NCBI RefSeq assembly: GCF_014356525.2
Contig: NC_052507.1
Span: 41,042,097 to 41,106,096, forward strand
DNA length: 64,000 nt
Direction: 5' to 3'
Source of the DNA: Nilaparvata lugens
Lineage: Eukaryota; Arthropoda; Insecta; Hemiptera; Delphacidae
Both the position numbers and the translations under genes were made by a program. Shown piece by piece: positions 48,628-58,102 of this stretch (positions are counted from its first letter, which is position 1; each line of letters starts with the position of its first letter). The notes beneath the pieces are model-generated. The model saw only the letters and a program-made list of their open reading frames with translations, was not told the origin of the DNA and ran no database searches.

Positions 48628-48818
48628 TTTGTAATATGCTCTGATATCTATTCATTAAAACTTGATCTCTCTTGAACCGACTTCCCATTCAGCAGTATAC
48701 CATTCATAACCTATCAAGATATCTATCCTACTAATAATTTTTTATAACCAGGGATTTCATGGTGTACCATTTGGGACATATTTATTTTGTAATTCGGTCC
48801 CACCACAGGGGTAACATT

Positions 48819-49634
48819 TGCCGTGCTACCAATTTTTCCTAATTCGGTTGGAATAGCATTTAACACCTATTAACCTAAGGATAGTTGTCGGCTCCAATGT
48901 AATAGATTTTTGATAAACTATGAATGGATCTATCGCCTATGAATGAGAAATCCAGTTTTCAGAGCAAATGAACTTATAATCTTCAAAAGAATTTTGGCAA
49001 TATACACAAATACACAAAGAACAATATATTACAAGCCTAAGCATTTAAAGTTACTATGAGCTAAGGGTACTTATCCAGATTATAGTTGAAAAAAAGTGGT
49101 TATTGGCTTGTATACACAAATAACAATATACAAACAAAATAGAACACTATAAACTGTTTAAAACTCAATTTAAAACATTAATAAATTCACTTAAATGAAA
49201 ATTATTCAAAGAGCACCAAGTTACAACATACATAGCCAGCCATTAGTTTCAGAGAGAAAGAAGCCACCGGAAAAGCTACAAGTTATGAGAAGAGCAAAAG
49301 CTTCTAGACAACTCAACGTTACAGACACGTCACCAAAAAATTATAAATTACAAGTTTAGAATTCACATTTTATATTTGTTCTCAATAAAACTTTATTTTG
49401 AAACTGTTATTTAAATTTTTATATATATCATCTCTATTTAAATAAACCATTTATCTATTAATTCTGTTAACCCAGCCTCGGTGACACCATGGAACAATGC
49501 AACAATCATTTACGATAAGAAATTCTCAGTCGAAAAGTTTGTCCGTCTATCGATGACTCTGATATTTACTATAAAGTTTCATAGATCTCGAATTGAAGAT
49601 TCGATTCCAATGTGAGAAAAAATGTAATATTACA
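48819..49634 (-). repeat. L1 copy e 5' LTR
   Basis: 816 bp, TG...CA on the minus strand, with AATAAA and a TATATA box in the same positions as in other copies. Compared with the other LTR of this element it has scattered differences by eye, so the insertion is not brand new. Confidence 0.85.
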
Positions 49635-49638
49635 AGCT

Positions 49639-50863
49639 AAACCAATTGAAGGCTGTCCCAACTACACCATAACAGCGAAGCTTTTCCAAGAAAATATTTC
49701 CATAGCATAGGTGGGAGTAGACATAGGCATAGTATACGGTGATGAGTGTATTTCTATTAACTGAATGAGATAGCTTGAGAATAACATAATATGCACGGTT
49801 CAACTTCGTCGTGAGATTTTTTATATGTTCTTTCCAATTTAGTCCCTCATCTATTGTAACTCCTAGGAATTTTAAAGATTTAGCTGTTTTAGTCCATTAT
49901 CATAAAGAGGGAGAAAACTTCTCAAGTTGGTTCTTCTGTAACTAAATTCCATCTGATAAGTTTTACTGTAGTTGAGAGAGGCCCTTTATTTTGAGCCAAT
50001 CAGTTATGTTTTCCAGGTCTTTTTTTATGTTACCAGCTAGAGTTTTGTGATTTTTGTCTGATATTAATGCAGTCGTGTCATCAGTAGCAAACATTATAGG
50101 TCTTAATTGGGAAACTGACTCAGGGAAATCGTTCACATAGATGATGAATAATAGAGGCCCAAGTATTGATCCTTGAGGCACTCCATTCGTTATTTTTGAA
50201 AAGGAAGAATACCTAAGTGATTCTTTATCTTTCAAACATTGTTGTCTATTATTCAAGTAAGAGCTAAACCAATTGAAGGCTGTCCCAACTACACCATAAC
50301 AGCGAAGCTTTTCCAAGAAAATAGTATGATTCACACATTCGAATGCCTTTGATAAATCGCAGAAGATGCCGGCAACAAACTGCGATCCATCAACAGCCAA
50401 TGAGAGACTTGATATGAATTCATAAATGGCCCCAGTTGTATTCCTGCCCTCACGAAAACCGTACTGATCCGTGTGAAGTAAGTTGTTCATGTCACAAAAT
50501 TTAATTAATCTGGAAGCAGCTGCCATTTCATAAATTTTAGAAAATGCTGATAAAATAGCAATTGGTCTGTAATTACTGAATTCGCTTTCATCGCCCATTT
50601 TAAATATTGGTATCACAGTCGAATATTTTAGAAAGTCCGGAAACACTCCACTTCTAAATGAAGAAATAATCAGAGACACCATTGGCTTTGCTAATGATAA
50701 CACACAAATTCTGAGCAGGAATGGAGGAAATTCATCCCAGCCAGGTGTTTTAGATAAATTTATTTTTTCAACTAATTCAATTATCTCTTTTTCTGTAACT
50801 GGTTCTAAAGATATAAGCAAGTTATTTGATTTTGGATATTTTCTACAATAGTTTAGAGCTTTG
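49639..50863 (-). mobile_element. LINE (same element as 42281), RT-domain part with internal duplication
   Basis: Continues the LINE interrupted by copy e. 49639-49687 completes the first pass of the RT region. At 49688, within the shared text AGAAAATA, the sequence jumps back and repeats 42917-43486 with few changes, then continues through the RT to 50863. So a ~620-bp tandem duplication lies within the LINE. The frame at 49963-50820 encodes RT with NLSKTPGWDEFPPFLLR, YRPIAILSAFSKIYE, DLSKAFECVNH and GVPQGSILGPLL. The 5' end is truncated at AGATACA. Confidence 0.82.
49963..50863 (-). pseudogene. LINE reverse transcriptase domain
   Basis: About 285 residues cover RT motifs 0-5: KTPGWDE, NYRPIAIL, DLSKAFECVNH (motif A Asp present), GVPQGSILGPLLF and FATDDTTAL (motif C). 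The usual motif C reads [FY]ADD. Here it is F-A-T-D-D, and both internal copies (43319 and 50090) share it, so it predates the duplication. The N-terminal endonuclease and most of ORF1 are missing, so this LINE cannot move by itself. Confidence 0.8.
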
Positions 50864-52437
50864 TGTATCTTTACACCACTTCTGTCTGACCTGTAATTCG
50901 TGGAGGTACTCCTTTCGCCATCTACTCCAAGAAGATTGAACCATTTGGCTGACTAACTCGAAACGATTCAAACGATAAATTGAACATTTTTCGACATCCT
51001 GCATAGGAAGATATTTGAGAGGTGTCAATGTCAGGAAATGTGCAGGTGTAAGCGCTAGTGGTTCGCGCGGATCTGAGCTCAATGGACACAGGGGTCTTGA
51101 ATTCAGCACAGCTTCGATTTGTAGTAATACGGTGTTCAACTCTTCGTAGGTCAACCCAATCACACGGAACAGGTGTGACTTAACTGACTTAACGTTCGCC
51201 TCCCATATGCCACCAAAATTAGGAATACCTGGCAGTAAAAATTTCCATTCAATACAGTACTCCGACAATTGAGATGAGAACATTTCTTGAAAGGCTGCTG
51301 AATTCAATAATTGTGACAATTCTTTGTTGGCACCAACAAAATTCGTACCACAATCGGAGTGCATCACATGACAGGGCCCATGACGCGATAAAAATTGCCC
51401 GGAAAGCATCCAAAAATTGAGGCGTTGATAAACCTGACACCAGCTCAATGTGTACTGCCTTTGTCGCCATGCAAACAGAAAAACATATGTAGGCTTTAAG
51501 GATGAAAGAATTTCTGTGCCTAGCCATGGTGATGTTTATTGGACCTGCATAGTCCACTCCACATTCTTGGAAGGGTTTACATGATGTGACTCGACAAGAC
51601 GGTAGGCTATCCATTTTGAGTGTGATCTCTCTTGGACTACATCAAAAACAGATATTACATTTATGAACACGATTACAAATAACTGTACAAGCGGACAATA
51701 TCCATAACTTCTGTCTAATTAGTGACAACAATAAATGAGGCCCTGCATGACAGTTTGTTTTATGATAGTGATCAATCAACAATGTGACAAAGTGATCTGT
51801 TTTCGGTAACACAATTTGATGACAACTATCAAACTCAATGCTCGCATTCTGCAAGCTACCACCAACTCGAATAAGCTTGCTATCTAAAAAGGGGGACAAC
51901 CACTGAAAACGAGTAGGACAATCTTTTCCATTATTCAATAAATTCAGTTCTGATGAAAAATGATTTTTTTGAATCACTCTGCACGAGTACAACTCGGCTA
52001 TCTCCAAGTCCGAAGTTCCTGGTTTCAGTACTGCCTTCAAAACAATGACAACAACACACAACAAATAATTATAGTTGGAACAGCGCTCAATCAGATGATA
52101 GATTACATTATCAGACAAATTTTCTGACTCGAATACAGTCAATACAGTGTTCTTTTTCGCCTCTGGTGGATTTTCCAGCTCAACAAATTCCGTATTAACC
52201 GGCCAATGACTCTCATCCATAGACAACCACTCAGGCCCCGTCCACCATAAATTGTGCTCTACAAGGTCGCACGGAGTCAAGCCTCTGGACAAACAATCCG
52301 CTGGATTCTCCACACCCGCTATGTGCATCCAACGATCAATCAGACAATCTTGAATCTGGGAAACTCTATTTGTGACAAAAGTTTGCCACCGAGATGGTGA
52401 TGCTCTAATCCCCCAAGCAGCAAGGAAATGATTTGAA
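50864..52437 (-). pseudogene. pol: BEL/Pao Pol: RNase H end plus integrase
   Basis: On the minus strand, domains in order are: the end of RNase H (NHFLAAWGIRASPSRWQTFV, then VENPADCLSRGL at ~52310), an integrase zinc-binding HHCC module (HYHKTNCHAGPHLL ... CNRVHKCNIC), the integrase core (CGVDYAGPINI, later HSDCGTNFVGANKEL and FGGIWEANVKSVKSHL), and the LNSRPLCPLSSDP region. One in-frame TGA lies near 51642 and a frameshift near 51386. At 50864 the coding text meets the LINE target duplication. It resumes at 42280. RT and everything upstream are absent beyond 52437, so this is a 5'-truncated dead element. It is a different lineage from the BEL at 27667. Confidence 0.85.
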
Positions 52438-52963
52438 AGGGCTTGGAACTAATTGCCAGTGATTTTAGTAAATTGAATATATATTTCTCAAAAATTGATA
52501 TTATCAGAAATGTTTTATTCTATTCAATCAACAATGCCATGGAGAATTGATTCCCTAAATTTCATAAATTAATCTCTTACCGAATTTGAAATGATCTGTA
52601 CCAAAATTTAAAATTTAGATGATTATATCGCAAAAATTAATGATTTAATTTTTTTTCTGAGATAAACTTTTTTATTCTGATAGCTTGATATGATACAAAT
52701 AGAAAATCTTTGAAAAAAATCATCAGTTGGAAGTTTTTTTATCCTTTTGCACAGCCTTAAACAGGCCTTTGCAGAGCACGGGTTACCTGCTAGTATTAAA
52801 TGAGTAGAATGCATTTGAAAAAAGTATTTTATGAGTGATGTAGTTTGTCATTTGTTGATGTTTAGCCCTTTCTCATAAGTAAATCTTTTTGAAATCCTAT
52901 AGAAACATTTGCGGGTTCATGAGGTATAACAAATAATAATAGTATGTTTTTTCAAATTTTCAG
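52438..52963 (+). other. Distal intron of the secreted-protein gene
   Basis: AT-rich with no repeat I recognise. Ends in a pyrimidine-rich stretch and TTTTCAG at 52963. Confidence 0.5.
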
Positions 52964-53587
52964 GGAGTGGCTGTGAACCCAATGGGAATGGCGGATGCAG
53001 GACTGGGAATGGTGGATGCAGGAGTTTCAGCGGGAATGGGACTGGCAAGTACTGGAATGGATGCAGGAAAGGGCTTGGCGAATGCAGGAATGGGTGCTGC
53101 TAGTTCCATGTCTGGTCGCATGACGGAGGAAGTTGGAATATTAAATGGAAACATTCAGGACATGTTAGGAGCGCAGATGAAGGGAGGCGCAAACATACTG
53201 AATAATATATTGAAGACGGACGCTGCCGTTCTCACTGAAATGGGGACAATGATCAGTTCTATTGCACACTTAACTGGAGCAACATCACAACAGATGTTGC
53301 AAATACTACAAGAAGTCATGACGAAAGGACCACTCGCAGGTGCTCAAATGTTACAGAGGTTATTAGCATACATTGCACAAAAGAAGATAGCAGCAGGTGA
53401 TAAGATTGTTTCCAAAACCAGCAGCTTCGCTGATGGCATGAAGCAAAAATCGTTTATACCATTAAACATGTTGGATAATATGTACAGAACGCTTGGATCA
53501 GTTAACGATATAACATCAGCATTGACTGGCACTCCTTCGCTTGCCGCATCAAAAGCAGCTACAGCCCTCACTCCACCCGTAGTTTGA
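52964..53587 (+). CDS. Secreted Gly/Ala/Met-rich protein, exon 2 (mature protein)
   Basis: Encodes about 207 residues after the acceptor TTTTCAG|GGAGTG, in phase 0 with exon 1, giving a 225-residue precursor. The N-terminal third is a low-complexity GM/AG repeat (VNPMGMADAGLGM, VSAGMGLASTGMDAG, GLANAGMGAASS) with period near 8-10. The rest is less repetitive, amphipathic and Met/Ile/Leu-rich (TEMGTMISSIAHLTGATSQQ, LQEVMTKGPLAGAQMLQRLL). There is no Cys in the mature part, so no disulfides. Codon use is less AT-biased than the surroundings and there are no frame defects, consistent with a functional gene. Family unknown to me. A secreted structural, salivary or reproductive protein is possible but speculative. 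Confidence 0.82.
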   Translation, partial: GVAVNPMGMADAGLGMVDAGVSAGMGLASTGMDAGKGLANAGMGAASSMSGRMTEEVGILNGNIQDMLGAQMKGGANILNNILKTDAAVLTEMGTMISSIAHLTGATSQQMLQILQEVMTKGPLAGAQMLQRLLAYIAQKKIAAGDKIVSKTSSFADGMKQKSFIPLNMLDNMYRTLGSVNDITSALTGTPSLAASKAATALTPPVV

Positions 53588-53633
53588 AATATTTCATCAG
53601 AGAACTCTTATAAGTGATCTATGAGGCGATTAT

Positions 53634-53639
53634 AATAAA
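53634..53639 (+). terminator. Polyadenylation signal of the secreted-protein gene
   Basis: AATAAA 47 bp after the stop codon. A second AATAAA lies at about 53699. Either would give a short 3' UTR. Confidence 0.65.
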
Positions 53640-54568
53640 TTTCTGTAAATTTAATGAGTAAGTTTATTTGAAGTTACTATCCACTACTATATCCACGAAA
53701 TAAATCCATCACAACACAAAACATACGATATTCAATCAAATTTTAATGTTTCAAAAGAAATTTAGAGCGAATATTGATAATTAAATATCAATTGAATCGA
53801 TATTCAATGAAAATATGTTTGGAATAAATTATCACTACTAATTATTTTATCGAGGGAAAAAACAAGAAAATAGATTTGCTTGTTACACTACCGTCAGTTT
53901 CACAAACTAGTCAACTACAACAGATTTAAAATATTTCAACTACATGATGAAAAAATATTCAAAAATCGATTGTCATTCTAATAAATGAGTAGCTGACTCA
54001 ATTTCAAGACATTTGATTCAACATATTTTATTCACCACTTTATCGGATACTGTATATCACAATATCACTGTATTTTATAAACCACAAAGCTTCCTGTCCT
54101 GTCATACCAACGCCTCGTGTGGTTGGCCCTAATTGATCAATAGAGTTCAACAATGTAGAATACATTGTAATAAATATTGTAACAAGTAAAAATGTAAATA
54201 CAGTGACCTACAGGACGCATCCCATAGCTTTGCCTCTGTGACTTTGAAACGGCATATAGACAAGGCAGGGCAGATTTTGGGGGTGGCAAAAATTAAGGAA
54301 TGGAAAATTTTAAAATAGAAATAAATAATAAATTCATAATATTAAATGTGAATAGTAAAATCATATGAGAAGCTTTTCCAAACTCGAGCTTGAAGACTTT
54401 TCTAAGATCAACAATGTCCCAGGAACGTCTGAGTGGTCTAGCGAACATAAAATAGCTCAGTCACTAGATCTTGAAGAATATTGGTGAAGGAATTTTCCCA
54501 TGCAAAGGTCAGACGAGTTCTAATTTATTAAACAGGTTTAGTAGTGAAAAAGGATGGTTGATCACCAA
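53640..54568. other. Intergenic, no gene recognised
   Basis: AT-rich to about 54050, then mixed. No ORF of interest, no RNA structure and no known repeat. Confidence 0.45.
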
Positions 54569-54690
54569 CAACTCAGTTGATGGATCAACTCAGGAGTACT
54601 ATCAACTCAGTTGATGGATCAACTCAGGAGTACTTTCAACTCAGTTGATGGATCAACTCAGGAGTACTTTCAAATCGGTTGATCTATCAT
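54569..54690. repeat. 34-bp tandem array with palindromic core
   Basis: Exact period 34 (units start at 54569, 54603 and 54637, with a degenerate fourth at 54671). Each unit has CAACTCAGTTGATGGATCAA and AGGAGTACT, so CAACTCAGTTG and GATCAACTCAG form nested near-palindromes. The first two units are near-identical. Confidence 0.85.
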
Positions 54691-54872
54691 TCCACCAGTA
54701 CTTCAAGGTAGGTTCTAGAACATCAATTCACTTGAACCAACAAATAGAAAGAAGCTTGCATGCTTTGAAAGTAGGTTCAACTCACTTGAATGATCAACAA
54801 GAATGAACCTTGCATCGTTTGAAAGTAAGTATGTGCCAAGAATAGCATGCAATCATTCGGCTGTTCAACATT

Positions 54873-55046
54873 AACGAGCTGTTACATAAGTCATGCAAAT
54901 AGAAGACCCATTATAATTATAGTGCAGTTTGTTATGCAACTTTGAATGCACTTTTTCACTGAACAACATTATTATTTAACGAGCACTTATGTAAGACCCA
55001 TTACTATAGTGCAGTTTATCATGCAATCTTCAATGCACTTTTTCCA
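54873..55046. repeat. Two diverged ~70-85-bp repeats upstream of a TATA promoter
   Basis: Blocks at 54873-54959 and 54979-55046 share AACGAGC, AAGACCCATTA, ATAGTGCAGTTT and AATGCACTTTTTC. With the 34-bp array upstream they form a repeat-rich region just before the TATA box at 55153. This resembles an enhancer/origin-like homologous-repeat layout of insect DNA viruses, by analogy only. Confidence 0.55.
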
Positions 55047-55152
55047 AGGTAATAATGGAAAGTTTCACATAATTATTTGATAGAGCAAGAAAGAATAAGG
55101 ATAAGAAAGAGATGTGATGCTTCCCCCATTTATCTCCACCAGCCAATTTTAG

Positions 55153-55159
55153 TATAAAA
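55153..55159 (+). promoter_or_regulatory. TATA box of the virus-like block
   Basis: TATAAAA. About 117 bp downstream, at 55270, is a consensus splice donor (ACAAA|GTAAGT), suggesting a short non-coding leader exon roughly from 55185 to 55269. No ATG lies in the leader. Confidence 0.5.
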
Positions 55160-55269
55160 GCAAGTATCAGATAACATCTACTATATAGCCACTATCACCT
55201 TCCAGGACTTCAACATCAAGACTGCCTACTCTGCTACTATTTGCCAGCATCACACAATATCCTAACAAA

Positions 55270-56334
55270 GTAAGTTTATTTTTTATATTTTCTCTGTCTG
55301 AAAACAGCAATTTCTGCTGGATTTGACCAGTTTCAAGAACAATGAAACCATTTTATGTAGATACAGAGAAACTGTATCTGAACAAGTATATACTTGTTAA
55401 CTCTCAAGATAACACTTGAATAATTGAAATTAGTATTACCCTTATATATAAATTACTGTTTGATTTTATTGGAATTGCTTATCTAATTCTATCCAGTACC
55501 CTGCAGTACCCTGCTATTCTAGTTCATAAGTACAGTTTTGCTACATCTTTCTACTAATTTCCTTGTACAATATATACTGTTAGGTAGAATAGGTTGGAAG
55601 TAATGTTGGTTATTAGATGTTTAGTAATTTTTTAAAATGTTTATTCAATTGATGGTTAGTAATATTATTTTCGTTTTGCTCATACATTTTTCCTTTGCTA
55701 TAATCTAACTTGTAAAGATAGATTTCTCTATTATCTGCTGTTCCGAAGATAGTGTAATTTTGAAGACTTTATAATTGGAAAAGGTTTTAGTTGAGCTTAG
55801 TAAGGAATCGTTTTGACAAGATCACCTATTAGTATTACCCTTATATATAAATTACTGTTTGATTTTATTGGAATTGCTTATCCAATTCTATCCAGTACCC
55901 TGCAGTACCCTGCTATTCTAGTTCATAAGTACAGTTTTGCTACATCTTTCTACTAATTTCCTTGTACAATATATACTGTTAGGTAGAATAGGTTGGAAGT
56001 AACGTTGGTTATTAGATGTTTAGTAATTTTTTAAAATGTTTATTCAATTGATGGTTAGTAATATTATTTTCGTTTTGCTCATACATTTTTCCTTTGCTAT
56101 AATCTAACTTGTAAAGATAGATTTCTCTATTATCTGCTGTTCCGAAGATAGTGTAATTTTGAAGACTTTATAATTGGAAAAGGTTTTAGTTGAGCTTAGT
56201 AAGGAATCGTTTTGACAAGATCACCTGTGTGCTCAACAAATAGTAGAGAATGAACCTGCTCACTTGGGAATTCATGTATCTCTGCCTTACCATCCCACCT
56301 GTATTTACTCAATATTGTTTTTATTATTTTGTAG
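55270..56334 (+). other. Probable leader intron with a tandem duplication
   Basis: Donor GTAAGT at 55270. A T-rich acceptor TTTTATTATTTTGTAG ends at 56334. The interior contains two 399-bp tandem units (55429-55827 and 55828-56226). Leader splicing is predicted from consensus only. Confidence 0.45.
55429..56226. repeat. 399-bp tandem duplication, two near-identical copies
   Basis: Copies 55429-55827 and 55828-56226 differ, by eye, at about two positions (TATCTAATT/TATCCAATT and TAATGTTGG/TAACGTTGG). Each contains TAGTATTACCCTTATATATA at its start and GACAAGATCACCT at its end. The duplication is very recent. Confidence 0.9.
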
Positions 56335-56537
56335 GTTCAGCTCCAATCTCAAGTAGGCTACCAACACCAAACTTCATCAGCCAAATTTTATTGAGGTGTG
56401 AGTTGGCTCCAGCTTCAAGACAGTAGGCTACCAACACCAAACTTCATCAACCAAATTTTATTGAGGTGTGAGTTTGCTCCAGCTTCAAGACAGTAGGCTA
56501 CCAACACCAATCTTCATCAACAAAATTTAATTGAAGT
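56335..56537 (+). repeat. Three 70-bp tandem units in the leader exon
   Basis: Period 70, keyed by AGGCTACCAACACCAA at 56355, 56425 and 56495. Each unit ends TTGA(G)GTG(T)GAGT, so each carries a donor-like end. The third (GAA|GTGAGT at 56537) is the best donor. Confidence 0.8.
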
Positions 56538-56576
56538 GAGTATATTCTTCATATTTGCTCTGTGTAAAAAGACAAG

Positions 56577-57027
56577 ATGTCTATTATAATCAAAAAAATC
56601 ACAGAGCATGCATATATCCCTGAAAAGGGAACAGCAAATTCTGTTGGATTTGATCTAAAAAGTCCAGTATCAAGAACAATTGAATCAAAATCATTGGTAT
56701 CAATTTTTTTAGATCTAGAAGTTAACTGTCCAAAAGATACTTTTGGAAAGATATATGAACGATCAGGGATGGTTAGGAACCATAAAATAATTGTTTTGGG
56801 GGGTTATTGATGGTGATTATAGAGGAAATATCGGAGTCATGCTGTACAATTTGGGGGCAGAAGATTTCAAAATTACAAGAGGAGATAGAATTGCACAAAT
56901 TGTTTTTCATAAGATTATCAATGACATAGAAAATTGTAATGTATTGAGGAAAGAAACAGGTGATGGTGGATTTGGTTCCACTGATGATGGTAACAAAAAG
57001 AGAAAAAATTATGATGGCATAAGATAA
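56577..57027 (+). pseudogene. dut: dUTPase, frameshifted in a G-run
   Basis: Trimeric-type dUTPase, which converts dUTP to dUMP and PPi and keeps uracil out of DNA. All five motifs are visible in two frames. The first frame (56577-56810) has motif 1 (SVGFDL, Asp26) and motif 2 (YERSGM, residues 60-65). The second frame (to 57027) has motif 3 (GVIDGDYRGNIGV), motif 4 (RGDRIAQIVF) and the C-terminal Gly-rich motif 5 (GDGGFGSTDD). The frames switch at a run of six G at 56798-56803, consistent with one extra base. Total length (~150 residues) is normal. The start at 56577 is the only Met before motif 1. It is either a recent pseudogene, a sequencing error or programmed slippage. It could be a host gene, but the neighbourhood suggests a mobile or viral origin. 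Confidence 0.85.
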
Positions 57028-57203
57028 TAATTCATCAAACTCAGTAAGATTTTTACAAAAAAAAACATATTATTTATAAATTCAAATACCTACTAAAAAA
57101 CCTATGAGAACATAAGTATTTTAAATAATCGCATTCTATATTATATTTCATTGTGTTATAAGTTATGGTGTGAAATAATGATTTCCTCATTTTTTTTTTC
57201 TAG

Positions 57204-57337
57204 ATGATTTCAATACTTTCTCTATTTCAACTTATACACATTCAAGGAGTGAACAGCATTGATCTATGGGAGAAGTTTATTCTATACCTTGAAAAAGAAG
57301 TTAAAAATGGGAAAAAAACTATCAAATATTTTTTATG
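57204..57337 (+). CDS. Short ORF after a T-tract/AG signal (unknown)
   Basis: Begins immediately after TTTTTTTTTCTAG, so the ATG (57204) abuts a perfect acceptor-like sequence. Encodes about 44 residues, MISILSLFQLIHIQG then DLWEKFILYLEKE, ending in a Lys-rich tail. It may be the N-terminus of the following acidic protein (57359) separated by a frameshift, but the phase could not be confirmed. No family recognised. Confidence 0.35.
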
Positions 57338-57358
57338 ATATAAAGAAACTGTTCAAAT

Positions 57359-58009
57359 ATGCATGAAATGTGGTTATCAGGATTCATCTTCAAGTCAGAA
57401 AAGTCTTTTGAATATATTACTATTGAATTAGCATTAGATCGTTTTGAAGAATTTATTTCAACAGGGCTTTCAATTAAAAAATACAAATTGAAACTTAATG
57501 ATGAAAAATACTCTCAAGAATTGTGTGATTCAATTGTGAAAATAGCTGAAAATTTCATATCATCAAATAACTGTAGTACAATAAATGAATCAGATAGTTT
57601 TAGTGATGATGATGATGTAGAGATGAGTGGGGATGATTCAGATTTTGAATCAATTTTTAATAAAATTGAGGGTAAAAAGTTTAATAATCAAACATTAACA
57701 CAGTCATTCATGATTAGGGACCAGACAAAGCAGGAAATACTTACATGTGAGAGTGAAAATATTTCAAAGGGGGGAATTTTGGTGAAAGTTGAAATAACAG
57801 ATGTTAATGATTTAAAAAATATTGATGAGAGTTCTAGGTGCAGAAAAATCAACAAAAAGGTTATATTTATTGCAAAGAACAAGAATGATGAAAAATTTAT
57901 AAAAATTAATGATGGATTGGAAATATTTTTGAAAGAGTTATCTAAAAAATCTAATGTTGTAAAAGAATCATGCAAAATTAATGCATTCAATAGCAATATG
58001 CAAAATTGA
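57359..58009 (+). CDS. Unknown acidic protein, 216 residues
   Basis: Open frame with coding-like composition (Lys/Glu/Asn/Ser-rich). Residues ~75-105 form a strongly acidic tract (SDSFSDDDDVEMSGDDSDFE). The N-terminal 60 residues are amphipathic (FEYITIELALDRFEEF). The C-terminal third contains basic runs (CRKINKKVIFIAKNKNDEK) and a Phe/Leu helix-like end. There is no enzyme motif. The upstream 57204 ORF may supply its true N-terminus. It sits between dUTPase and polymerase, so it may be a structural or DNA-binding protein of the same element. That is inference. Confidence 0.55.
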   Translation: MHEMWLSGFIFKSEKSFEYITIELALDRFEEFISTGLSIKKYKLKLNDEKYSQELCDSIVKIAENFISSNNCSTINESDSFSDDDDVEMSGDDSDFESIFNKIEGKKFNNQTLTQSFMIRDQTKQEILTCESENISKGGILVKVEITDVNDLKNIDESSRCRKINKKVIFIAKNKNDEKFIKINDGLEIFLKELSKKSNVVKESCKINAFNSNMQN

Positions 58010-58102
58010 TTTGTTCTGTATCCAACAGATAGGAAAAACGTATTCAAACATAATAATATTATTATTACATCACTTTTCTTCATTTTTTTTTTTAGATAAC
58101 AA

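Larger units (their letters stand above)
43487..49634 (-). mobile_element. LTR family L1, copy e: complete element with AGCT target duplication
   Basis: A 6.15-kb complete copy on the minus strand, the longest and best preserved. Its 3' LTR is 43487-44291 and 5' LTR 48819-49634 (805 and 816 bp), with TG...CA ends. The flanks are a 4-bp duplication AGCT (43483-43486 and 49635-49638), verified against the intact LINE text at 50261-50290. The interior contains an intact 240-codon ORF, about 1.8 kb of AT-rich sequence missing from copy d, and the minisatellite. There is no RT or integrase reading frame in 4.5 kb. A polypurine tract (complement of CCCCCCTCTT) adjoins the 3' LTR. Confidence 0.9.
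41186..52963 (+). other. 11.8-kb intron packed with nested antisense transposons
   Basis: Runs from the GTGAGG donor to TTTTCAAATTTTCAG at 52963. Roughly 41186-41700 and 52440-52963 look like ordinary AT-rich intron. The middle is a three-level nest: BEL/Pao, containing a LINE, containing LTR copy e, all on the minus strand. Antisense orientation keeps the elements' polyadenylation signals off the host transcript, as commonly tolerated in introns. Confidence 0.75.
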
